DNA of 64,000 nucleotides, taken from NCBI RefSeq assembly GCF_036884655.1, contig NC_088339.1:31581001-31645000 (forward strand), read 5' to 3'. The notes under the pieces were generated by a model that was not told the origin of the DNA, made no database searches, and saw nothing but the letters and a program-made list of their open reading frames with translations. Positions 51,961 to 63,900 of this stretch are shown one piece after another (positions within the stretch are counted from its first letter, which is position 1; every line of letters begins with the position of its first letter). Made by a program: the position numbers and the translations under genes. This stretch comes from Musa acuminata AAA Group. Its lineage: Eukaryota > Streptophyta > Magnoliopsida > Zingiberales > Musaceae.

Positions 51961-53560
51961 GATCTACAGAGTTAAAAAACCCCTAAAATGATTATCGAAT
52001 GACCTTTGTAGGTAGTTTTGCCTTTACATGAGGACTTCACATAACTTATGTTTACAAGGCTATAATGACTATAAAAGCTAACCAAAATAAGATTGTTAAA
52101 CCTACTACAAGCTCTCTATATGTTGTCCAAAGCATGAACAAAATTGAAGGACATGGATATACATGATTATTATATCGAGCACTTTGTTTATAGCTTTATC
52201 TATGACATTCTCCCCCACTTATTCCTTTAACATTCTCGTAGAAGTCTTTATGGATGCTATATCTCCTTGTCTTTGCTGAATCTTTAATCTTCTGTATCAG
52301 TTGCAATGCACCTCTTGGCTCCCAACTGTTGAGTAGTTAAACTTTGATCTATTAATACTGCTTCAACTCACTAATGATTCTGACTTTGGCGTGGAGTCAA
52401 TCAAATTATTTTAATCTTTATTGGTTCATGCAGATCCCTCAAATGAAGTAAAATACATTCTTTATTGTGTGTCAATCTCTTAAGCATCTCATGTCACTTG
52501 AACTAGTTGAATGCATATTGGAGTTAATGAGAAACTCATCAACATCAATCTTATGAAGTTCCCGAAGTCCCCCACATTTGACTATCTTAATGAGAAACTC
52601 ATCAATATCGATCTTATGAAGTTCTTTGGCTTCTACCCTTTGGCCTTATCTTAGTACTCAGAGTTTCCTTTTGCATTCTTTATCTCCTTAGTCTCTTTCA
52701 TGATAATGCACTCTTCCTTTATAAGAGCAAGGGATCGATAACTCTATGGAAGTCTTACCTTTATGGTACTATGGCATTGCTATGCCCATAGCTTTACTAT
52801 CCATCGTCTGATATCTGCATCCATTTCTTCGTGATCGGTAGGTTCACATTTATGACACTATGACAATCCTTTAGGTCTACCTCCATCCTAACTGATATTT
52901 TATTTTGGGTAGTTAGATCACTCTAGAATCATCATCACTTCCTCGCCCTTTCGATCACCTGCTTTTACATTTTTGTGTTCTTCGAGTAGTTTCCCTTAGT
53001 AAATAGAAAGATAGATTATAACTCTCATGCATGATCTCTATCATCATGTTGCGAAGCTCACGTTGATTTTGTTCTCTTTTATGTCTTTGGTAGCAAAGTT
53101 CACTCACTCGGCCTTGTTAACTAATTTATTAGACTCTTTTAAGCGAATATGAGTTCTAAAGTAGTCCAACTCTCTAACAACTTCAATCATACCTCTATAT
53201 AATCAATTTCCCCCTATGAGACTCATTAATACTTGTATATGGAATCCCTCTCGATGGTACATAACTCCTCATATGCTATTGATTAAGGCTTTCATTCAAT
53301 ACATGCATCAAAGATATACCTCTCTAGTACCATGACATTCACTTATTGAATCTATAGCACTTCTTGTTGTCATATTGTTCACTAAAGTGGAGCTTGTAAT
53401 TGCTCTTGATCATACATTCGTATGATCAAGTCCTTTGCTAGACTTCTCTCATGTGTGTCACATTATCTCTGACTATTCCACCATGATTTGCTGCACCATG
53501 TTGCCTTCTGGTGACATCTCCATTGCTAGTCATAGGTGCCCTGCAAACCAATCACATGAG
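51961..53560. other. Retroelement-like non-coding DNA
   Basis: It continues directly from the older LTR-like repeat. It has long stop-filled stretches with a CT-rich plus strand and a local direct repeat of 37 bp, containing AATGAGAAACTCATCAA, at 52525 and 52588. It is probably decayed internal sequence of the same retrotransposon, but no gag or pol domain is recognisable. Confidence 0.4.
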
Positions 53561-55910
53561 TGATGGCATATGTGACATAACACGCAGTCTTTTTATTTAT
53601 TATTATTATGATATTTTTTCACTTTATATTTTTTATTATATATATATATTATGATGTCTCTGGATCTATGTAATAAGAATTGGATCATGAATAGATCACG
53701 ATAATGAGACCGATTCACCTTCAAACATTGACCATAAATAATCCTAGTCATAGGCTACTTGATAGGGACATCAAGATAACTGGATAGACTAGTGTGTTAT
53801 ATACTCATCCATATGATGGAGGTAGCTGGTCTCATAGTTGCTCATATGGAGACACTATGACTACAGTGTAGATATTCATTAGAGAATGAGTTCATTGATT
53901 GATCTGCTCATGGAATGTTGGATAGTCAATGATATCTTATTGTTAGATAGCGATTTCGTTATCCTAGTGGTCTATTTGGTTCCTAGACTTGAGACATAAA
54001 GGATGTCTTATGTGAGTACTTCACTATTTGATACCAGACTTATAGGTTTAAAAGTTTCAGATTTAATACAACCGGTCATTCAAAGTGGTAGCCGACCTTA
54101 CAAGGACTATTGAGTATCGATAGAGGATCATCCACTCTCGGTATCATGAGAGGAATATCATGTGTGTTTTTGCTTAGATAAATTCTTTGTTGAGGTCATT
54201 TGGATTGAGAGAAAAAGAGTTCTTGGGAGAATCCGATTAGAGCGAAATTCGAGGAGAAACAATATGAGCCTGATAACAACATGCCTAGTATACGGTCTTT
54301 GGAATATTAGATGGACGATGGATTATAGGTATATGATAACTAAGGATAGATAAGTCAAAAGGATTGGATTCACTTGTATCATCTCGGGACTACGGTGTAG
54401 TGGCCTAGTACGTCCGTGGTCGATGAGTCAAGTGAATTATTGTGGAGATAATAATTCACTGAGTCAAAAGGAGTCCTGATAAGTATGACTTATAGCCAGC
54501 TTAGATATTGGGCCTAGAGGGTAGTATACATATGGTAGGTGTTGTGACGAGTAGAGATTCAGATATGAAATATCTATCGGAGCCCATGTCTTATTGGATA
54601 TCGAATAAGCCCATGAATTATTGGATCTCATAGATGATATCCATATTTTTATTAACTTGAGGAGTATTTTTTAGAAAATATGTAAAATAATCTCTTATTG
54701 CATCGATAATAAAAGTTAAATTTATAATATACTTTGAGATGACTAATCAAATTTTGTGACTATAAAATTATATCTTACGGCTTATGTTGTTAACTCAATT
54801 GCTCGATAACAAAAAGATATTTTGTGATGACACTTTCTTTATTTAAAAATGATAAATACTTTAGTAATTCTAAGTATGTTAAGATATAATGGTTATAAAA
54901 AATTCAAAAATAATAAATATTAATTGAGAACATAAGTACTATTTTAATAATTATTAATGTATGTATTAAGGTCTTATATATAATTTAATATGTTTAAAGT
55001 GTAAATTCTTAAAGAAGGCTTGTGAGCATTCCATAGATATGATGATACACGTTTAAGTAAATTTTTTTTCCTTACGTAATTAAAGTTATTTATTTTTATT
55101 ATCTTATTTATATTTATATATATTTATATTATTATTAAATATAATAATAAGATTATCTTAATAGGATAATGAGATTATATGAATCATTATCAATTTTTTT
55201 AGGAAAAAATAACAATATTATGCTATATCAAATGAAGTATAATATATAATCACTATAACTCACATAGTAGTCAAACTTAATATAGTATTATTTTATTTAT
55301 TATATTTATTAATTTATTTTCTAAATTCATGCACTAATAAAATACTTTTTAAAATTTTAAAAATCTAATTAGGTAAAATTATTTTTAAAATAAATTAATG
55401 AGCTAAGTGGGAGAATGCTAAATTTTGTACCTCAATTAAATTTGGATAAGATATATTAAGAAAAATAATTTAATTCTAATTGAAATTAATAACCAATTGA
55501 AAGAAAATTTATATTTTAGGAAATCTAGAAAGATAATCTTAATGGGAGAAACTTTCTTAATTATTTTTCTTTAGATCCTCTATTCTGGTCTATATAATAA
55601 TAGGACCTCATAAAGTTCGAATAATCACATTTAAAATTTTTTCTCTTATCGTTTTTGATAGATCGCTACTTTATCGATCATAGTGATCAAATCTTCGGAG
55701 GAGTATATCTTTCCTATAATAGGAAGAGAGGAGTTTAACTTTTCTAGAGGTCTATTAGTTTTTTGACCATACTGAAAGTATCGATAATGATATCTAAAGG
55801 TACGAGATCTATCCTGACATCAAATTTTAATCTTATCATTAAAGTTTTTTACATTGTAGTTTAATCTAATAGTGTCACGATATAGTTATCAAAGAGCTTT
55901 GATATGATAC
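53560..55910. mobile_element. Long LTR/LARD-like retrotransposon block, split by AT-rich DNA
   Basis: 53640-54650 carries the characteristic non-coding sequence of a family widespread in monocots: GAGAATGAGTTCATTGATTG, GTCAATGATATCTTATTGTT, GTAGTGGCCTAGTACGTCCG, GGGCCTAGAGGGTAG. 55400-55900 carries what looks like the end of the same element, including AAGTGGGAGAATG and GATCTATCCTGACATCAAAT. 54700-55390 between them is extremely AT-rich. No coding domains are left. Family identity is from memory. Confidence 0.5.
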
Positions 55911-56339
55911 ATAAAGTAATAATACTATTTGATATGGTCATTTTTTCTCATTAATTTGACATAACAAAATTGATCTATTGAAATTGACCTAACTTGACCC
56001 ATTTACTGTGTTGTTGCATCTAACAGATGTAAATTCTTCTTAGGAGTATGATAAAAAAATCATAAATAGAAAGCAGAAGATGGTTTGTTTTAGTCTATTC
56101 ATGCAAAAGATACTACTAGGGATGTGATTAAGAAAACCACACTTACTGTGGTATTCGTTTGTTCATCGAGGAGGAGGTCAAAAGCTCGTAAGAAATTTAA
56201 TATTTATTTAATATCTTAAGAACAAAGATATGCTTAGAAAGGCTACTTTGTAAGAAATTTAATATATAACATAATTTTTGTTTTAGATTTTAATTGCTAT
56301 TACTTGTTTTTAAAATTGGTTAATTAGTGAACTTTCATT

Positions 56340-56830
56340 GTTATTTTTTTCTTGGGGCGGATACATTGGGCACAAGAGAGATGTATTGATCGGGATGAGT
56401 GTTTCAGATAGTTTCTTATTTTAAGAGGACATAACATATGCAAAAGGGATGCATTGGTCTTATTAGGTATTTCAAATATTTTTTATTTTGGATGAATATA
56501 TCATGTACAAACGTGATGCATGTGTTGGGCCCTTGGGGTTTTTTTTGTCTTAGGCGGATGTATCACATGCAAATGAATGCATTAGTCATATGAAACACTC
56601 TTTTTCTTAGAGTACACATATTTTAATCATATTAAATTTTTTAATATTCTTTTATCTTAAGTAGACGCATTAAGTGTAAATAAAATATGTTGGTTGGGTT
56701 AGATGTTTCATATGAAAATTCGATTCTAAACATATATATCACACATAAAGGTTAAGTCATCTAAGATACTTCAAATATATATATATTTTTTTTGTCAAAA
56801 TTAGATGCATAACATATAAAGGAACATCTT
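56340..56830. repeat. Degenerate tandem array, units of about 50-70 bp
   Basis: A motif of the form TTTTATCTTGGGCGGATRCATCAYATGCAAA, then GATGCATTGGTC and TTTCA, recurs near 56351, 56421, 56487, 56547, 56605, 56655 and further on, with growing divergence. Confidence 0.6.
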
Positions 56831-56879
56831 ATATGTCTTTTTCTAATTCTAGAAAACCATATTAGAAATGCATAAAAAA

Positions 56880-57400
56880 AATATGTATCACGCTTACCCC
56901 TTTTTGCTTCCATGTTGGATGTGACCTTTCACCAGAAGACAAACAACTAGGCCCACTCACTCCCAGTCAATGCCATCCTAGTATACTGTCACAAGTAGAA
57001 CTTTCTCGTGGTCGTCTGACTCCTCATCAAGACCAAATCCGTTCACAGTTAGAAAACTACATGATTTGTCTCAGTTCCAGTAGATTTGGATGGATGCCTT
57101 CAGTTAATTATTATTATTATTATTATTAGTAGAATCATGTAGAACTTTTGGATGGATATGAGTGGATAAGACTAGTAGTAGAAAACATACCCTCCTACGG
57201 CACCGTTAGATAATAGATGCTGTGGAGATTTAATTGGCTCTCAGCCTCATCGAACTACTTGGCTGCCCTTTCTTCCATTTGTCACTCGGAAAGCAGCAGC
57301 GGATCGATGAAACGATCCATACATGGCATGCATCATCCTTCCGTTTAGAGGATGTATTGTGTATCATTGTAGGAAAACCTATTCGTTTAGGAAACATACT
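56880..57400 (+). promoter_or_regulatory. Distal upstream region of EIF4G
   Basis: Non-coding, with a short (ATT)n run near 57109-57127. No gene recognised. It leads into the EIF4G core promoter. Confidence 0.4.
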
Positions 57401-57409
57401 ATGGTCCAT

Positions 57410-57504
57410 TGGGCCGGGCTTTGAGGCCCAACAGCCTAAAGCGTCACCCCTAACTCCGTTGGAGACGTCATAGCGCAGACGCCACCCACGGCGGGTATAT
57501 ATAA
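57410..57504 (+). promoter_or_regulatory. EIF4G core promoter: two site II motifs and a TATA box
   Basis: TGGGCC at 57410-57415 and GGCCCA at 57425-57430 are site II-type elements typical of plant translation and ribosomal-protein genes. TATATATAA at 57496-57504 is a good TATA box, so transcription should start near 57530. Confidence 0.65.
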
Positions 57505-57656
57505 GCAACAGGATTGCGATCCCTCACTACAAGAATCCCACCTTTGAAAAACTCCTCTATCGTGTGCTGTGCTGTTGCCGATTCCCGCTTCGTTCGCGTC
57601 CCTCGAAGCCCTAATCTCCCCTGAATCGCACGGCATTTTCGCTCCCAAGCTCTCAG

Positions 57657-57888
57657 GTTAGCGATTGGATCCCTTGCACTATCCCCCCGATCACCTCTGT
57701 TCAGGTTTTTTCTTCGCTCCGGAGGAAGTGGGGTTAGTTGTTTCTCCTTTCTTGATCGGAATGCTCGCGCAGTTCGTAGGAAGGGCGGAACCTGTGCGAT
57801 TTGAATGTTTTTTGAGATCGATCGCTCGTCTTTTATTCGTTGGGTTTTTGACATCTCGTCTTTTGTTCCGGCCGCGGTTCTTGTTTAG
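57657..57888 (+). other. Probable 5' leader intron of EIF4G
   Basis: CTCTCAG|GTTAGC at 57656/57657 and CTTGTTTAG ending at 57888 bracket 232 nt rich in T. The eIF4G start codon lies 30 bases after the acceptor. Confidence 0.6.
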
Positions 57889-57917
57889 ATTTGGAGGAAG
57901 AAGTGCGGTCGGGATTT

Positions 57918-60900
57918 ATGTCCGTAAATCAATCTAGGGCTGAGAGGACCGATGGCCAACTTAGAAAACTCGTTCATCGGGTAGCTCGGGCCAGCAAAGG
58001 GGATTCGTAGACACGGGCGGCGGTTCCGCCCCTCCTCTTCCTGTTGTTCCTCCCTCGTTAATCTCCCCATCATTATCCACGAGCCGAAGGTGCCTGATTT
58101 TATCCGTCTTTGTGATTGATACCGTCTGTTCCCCGACGGAATCGTGTTTTCTTTTGTTTTGGGTCGAGTAATTAAAAAAAAAAGGATTAGGGTTTGTGAG
58201 GGATTCCTTTTGATGTCGGTCTTTGTAGTTTCAAAAAATCTAGTAATGGGCAAGACAGTCAATCTAGGGTAAATCCTGTGAGTGCGAGTTCTGAAGCGAG
58301 TGGTTCCCACTGCCACCGCCCATCGGGCTGTTCAGAATGGTGCTGACCCCTCATCGGCGCCCTCTGATGGTATTCTGTTCAATTTAAACTCAAGTTTATT
58401 GTTTCTAAAGATTTATTCCTAGGCCTAGCAGTAGCATCCGGGATCTGGAAACTGTTCGAGTTAGCTTTTAGGGTTCGTGTGTAATAGTGATGATTTACTG
58501 ATAAATATTTTACCTTGTCTTTACTGGAATTATAGAGTGATTTTGATGTTGGCTTCTGATAGGATTTTCAGATGCACAAGCCTCAGGGAGGGCAAAGCCA
58601 GTCGATATGCCAACCCCTACAAATGCATCCCGAGCCATTCCTAAGGCACCATCTTCTCAATCTGCTGCTGGAGCTTCAAATTCTGCTGCACCATCGGTAC
58701 CATCTAAAGGTTCAGCATTGTTCCTTTTGATTAATTGTGTGTTCATTTTCCTCTAAGTTTGTTCCGTATAGGAACTTCAGAAAGGCTGGCTTCTTTATGC
58801 TATTCTCATTTCGTGATGCTCTCTTCAGGGGACACATCCAGCGCTTTTACTCTTCAGTTTGGCTCAATAAATCCTGGCATGATGAACGGATTGCAGGTAA
58901 CATGATTTTTGGCTACCTCAAGTTGTATTCTTGTGTTTTGTTGTTTCTTGTGTTGCTTGTGATTTCCTCACTCATACTTGATCATTGCCCATGGATTATT
59001 GAAGATTCCTGCTAGGACCAGCTCATCCCCGCCAAATCTGGATGAGCAGAAACATGAACAGGTTTGTGAATATTTTGACACTGCTGCATATATTTTTCCA
59101 GTTTGATCATTTTTGTTCATAAAATTATCTAGCATGTAGCTGAGTGTAACTGGATCAGTCTCCCCTTAATGCACTTCATTGCCATATCTTTTTTCCCCAT
59201 CTAATTGACAGTTGACTTGCATTTATTACACTTTAGCTTCATTAGAGACACTTAGTCGTGTTGAGTTTGATTATCTTACCGATGTTTTAATTCCTTTAAC
59301 TTTTCAGGCTTGCACTGAGTCATTCAGGGCTGTCCCTGCGTTGCCTACACCTCCTGCCCCAAAACAGCAGCAGCAGCAGCAACAGAACAGAAAGGATGTC
59401 AGTGGTGCTCATCAATCTAGCAGTGGGGAGTCCCATTCTTTACCTGAGGTAAAGAGGAATGTTCATGCCCCAATCCCTTCTGCTCCAGTTGTACCACAAC
59501 CAAAATCATCTGTTCGTCCCATTCCTCGAATGTCTGTGCCTATGCCCATGCCATTTCGACCTCAGCAAGCACAACTTCCTCCTCAATTTATTGGACCCAA
59601 CCCACAGATGCAATCACCAAGTCTTGCAGCCAATTCACTGCAAATGCCAATGACGTTACCTGTGGGGAATAACACCCGAGTTGTACAGCAGAATTATGTT
59701 CCTAATATCCGACCTCATCTTGTGCAACAACAGGCAGTGATGCACCAGGGGCAAAGTTTACGGTTTGCCCCTCCAATTGGTCATCAATTTTCCCCACAGT
59801 TAGGTAACTTGGGAACTCCCATTGCTCCACAATTCCCCCAACAGCAGTCTGGTAAATTCGGTGGCCCACATAGGACTGCAGTGAAGATAACACATCCAGA
59901 GACTCATGAAGAATTGAGGTTTGAAAGAAAAAAAGATTCTGTTAAGGAAGGTGCGGCCACCGTGCAGAGGCCACTTTCTAGTGTAATTCCTCAGTCTCAA
60001 TCTATTCCAACATACACTCCCTCTCATCAGATGAATTACTACTCCCCTATACAGCAGACTACTTATAGCCAGTCTCAACTTATTTTCCCCAATACTGTTC
60101 CTCTGGTAAGGGGGCAGATGCCTACAACCTCACAGGCTCCCAGATATAATTATCCAGTTAGTCAATCTGGGCAACACTTGACCTTCACAAGCTCTTCTAT
60201 GGTGAACAGTGTTCCTGGTGGCAAACCTGCATTTTCATTACCTCGGCATAGTATTTCTGGAGGGACTAAGTTTGAGGTGTTTCCAGTTTCCTCCTCCTTG
60301 CCCACTACAGGCCAGGTAACCATGAAGCCACCTGTTAGTTTACAAGGTGAGAAAGTTGGGCTGTCTTTGTCGAGGCCTCCTGTAGTAATTAGCATGCCTT
60401 CTAGCATGGCAGAAGCACCTGAATCAGCAAAGATTTCTGCGGATGATACTGTTCCTAATCAAAGACACACAGAATACAGTCCAGATGGACCTTCACAGCA
60501 GCCTAAATCAAGTTCAGGATCCTTAAATAATGTTCAGCTGCCTGTCACAGATTCAAGTTCTACTGCTGCTGTTCCTCTTCTCTCAACACTGATATCACTA
60601 TCTGAAGCTTCATCAGCTTCTGAAACAGCAGCTGGTGATTCTGGATTAGTGCTCACTGGAAATGATTGCAGGAAAAGAGAACCTGCCCGAATATCTGATT
60701 CTTTGAAAGATAACCAGAGGAAGCCAAGTAAAAAGGATGTTAGAAACTGCCAACAGCAGCATCAGGTATGCGAGCTTAGTTTTCTTCCTTTCTCTTGGCT
60801 TCTTAATTGACATGCAGATATCTGAAATCTTGCAGCTAGATGCAGCTTCTCCTGAAGGAGCAAGACTGTCTCCCTCAAAAGCTACTAAGGTTGGCTCTGT

Positions 60901-63900
60901 GGGAACTCAGGAAGTATCCACTAAAACTGAGAATATTCAGACTCATTCAGCATTTGATCTGCCTCGTCCAATAAGGACTTCTCCTCAAGCTGAAGACAGT
61001 ATTTCTCCCGAAGTAGTAGCATCAGAACCAGTTGAAGGTAAGATAATGCCTACTGCATCTGACTCATTTGGATCAATATCTGAGAGGGAAGCACATCACG
61101 ATTCTGCACTTGGTTATGTTGGCTCATTTGGTGCAGCATCTGATGATGTTTCTATCAAGGATTATGTCCGTGCTGAGGCTACAACTTCTTTGGGCCTTAT
61201 GGTGGATGGAACTGACTCTGAAAGTTTGGGTGCCAACTTGAGTGTGGTTAACACGATTTTGGATTATAGGAGAGAGGAACTTGGGAAATCTGAAGCATCA
61301 AATGATCCATCACAAGATTTCACTATTTCTAAAGCATGTCCATCTTCTGCCTTAGCAAAGTCTTCTGAGATCACAGATGAAGTTATGATGTTAAAACAAA
61401 ATGATGGAATAGGAAAAAGTTGGGAAGTGAAATCTAGCAAGTATGACGAAGTGGACATCAAACTTCTTAGTGGCTCCAATGATGATGTCGGTCGTGAAGT
61501 GCAGGAAAGTATGACGCTAGATAAACTAAAAAGGCCTATAGATACATCTTTGCACTTAAATGATTCTGAAACTGCATTTGATAAGAATCTTTCATCTGCC
61601 AGTGATGTGAATGATAAACTTGATACTTCTTCAACCAAATGTGAAATGAAATACAGCGAGGATGTTGGTTTAACTGATTCTGGTGTGGCACTTTTGGAGA
61701 CAGCCGCTGTCCATGATACATCTCTTTCTGAGGTGGTACAGAAGCCAGAATCGAAAGCTTTGGATTTACCTGATGATAAATTGGCATCTGCAACAAGCTT
61801 GGGGCAGAAGGAGAAGCCTTTACTGGAGACCTTGAAACCTAAGGTTACTGCTGGAAAAAAGAAGAAGAGAAAGGAAATGCTTTCTAAAGCAGATGCTGCA
61901 GGGAGTTCTGACCTTTATAATGCGTACAAGTGCCCAGAGGAAAAGCATGAAGATTTCAGTAGGTCAGAAAGTATAGATGGTTCAACGGCCGACACAAAGG
62001 TTGCACATCTAAATTCTCGAAGTAAGGAAGATGGACAGAATAAAGCTGAATTGGATGACTGGGAAGTTGCTGCTGACATATCATCACCAAAACTGAAAAC
62101 ATCAGTGCATGGGCAGCTAGCTGTGGGAGCAAGGAAGCAATGTGATGATAATGGTTTTGAAGCTACTAATCGAAAGAAATACTCAAGGGATTTTCTAATG
62201 ACCCTCTCTCAGCAATTTACTGAGATTCCTGTGGGTTTTGAGATTGCTTCCGATATAGCAGACGTGTTGATGAGCATTTCAGTTGGAAAATCACCATCCT
62301 CAAGTCCTGGGAGGATCATAGATCGGTCATCAGGTGCTTCTCGGATAGACCGTCGTACAGGTGGCACTTTGGATGATGAAAAATGGACCAGCTCACCTGT
62401 CTCTTTTGGCACTGGCCCTGTCTCTGGGCGTGTAGCTGCAAATGTAAGTCTTCGTCCTGGGCAAGGTGCCAGTCATGGTGTTTTGAGAAATCATCGTGGG
62501 AAAACGCCCAATCAGTTTGGAGGAGGGATTCCATCAGGACTAGTGCAATCTCAAGGAAGCATGCCACATGGTAATGCTGGTGCAGACAGGTGGCAGCAGG
62601 CAAGAGGCTTAATAGCCTCTCCTCAAATACCCTTACATGCAATGCACAAAGCCGAGAAGAAGTATGAAATTCACAAAGTTTCTGATAAGGAAGAGGCAAA
62701 ACAAAGACAACTAAAAGGCATCCTTAACAAATTGACTCCTCAAAATTTTGACAAGCTCTTTGACCAGGTTAAGGAAGTTAACATCGACAATGCTGTCACT
62801 CTTACTGGTGTCATCTCGCAGATCTTTGACAAAGCCTTGACGGAGCCTACCTTTTGTGAAATGTATGCTAATTTCTGTCTTCATCTTGCTGGTGCACTAC
62901 CGGATTTCAGTGAAAACAATGAAAAAATAACTTTCAAAAGACTGCTCCTGAACAAATGTCAAGAGGAATTTGAAAGAGGGGAGAGAGAACAAGCTGAAGC
63001 AAACCAGGTCGAAGAGGAAGGTGACGTCAAACAGTCTGAAGAGGAGAGGGAAGAGAAAAGGCTCCAGGCCCGTAGGCGCATGTTAGGTAATATTCGGTTG
63101 ATCGGGGAATTATACAAAAAGAAGATGTTAACTGAGAGAATTATGCATGAGTGCATCAAGAAGTTGCTGGGAAATTGTCAGAATCCTGATGAAGAGGATG
63201 TTGAAGCACTGTGCAAATTGATGAGTACAATTGGCGAGATGATAGACCATGCAAAGGCAAAGGAACATATGGATGCATATTTTGACATGATAACTAAGTT
63301 ATCAACAAATCAGAAGCTGTCATTACGTGTTAGATTTATGTTGAAAGATGCAATTGATCTTAGGAAGAACAAATGGCAGCAAAGAAGGAAAGTTGAGGGG
63401 CCAAAGAAGATTGAGGAGGTTCACAGGGATGCTGCTCAAGAAAGGCAAGCTCAATCAAGTAGATTGGCTCGTGGCCCTGTCATCAATAATATTCCGAGAC
63501 GTAGTCATGCAGTTGATTATAGCCACCGTGGGTCATCTTCATCGACCTCTTCAAGTTCCCATCAGGTTGGTGGGCCCCGTGGATTGCCATCTCATGTTCG
63601 TGGCCATGGAGCTCAAGATGTGCGGTTGGAGGAGAGACATCAGTCTGAATCGAGGACTATGTCACTTCCCCTTCCACATAGGGGTACTAATGATGATTCT
63701 ATTACTCTTGGTCCTCAGGGTGGCCTGGCCAGGGGAATGTCTATCAGAGGACATTCATCAATATCTAATGTATCAGCTGCTGAAAGTTCTCCGGTTGTTG
63801 GGGATCTTCATAGAATGACACCGGGTCCCAATGGTACTAATGGTATGGCTGATAGGATTTCTGGAGCAACATACAATCAACTAAGTCATCAAGATCATGG

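Noticed and set aside
49080..55910. Integrated plant pararetrovirus sequence
   Set aside because: No reverse transcriptase, protease or movement-protein motif was seen in any frame; the block is explained by decayed LTR-type repeats.
58269..58336. A 68-nt intron that would repair the frame in EIF4G exon 2
   Set aside because: GT-AG ends exist and would restore the frame, but the removed sequence contains part of a conserved-looking segment, lacks AT richness and is very short. It also would not fix the exon 1 break.
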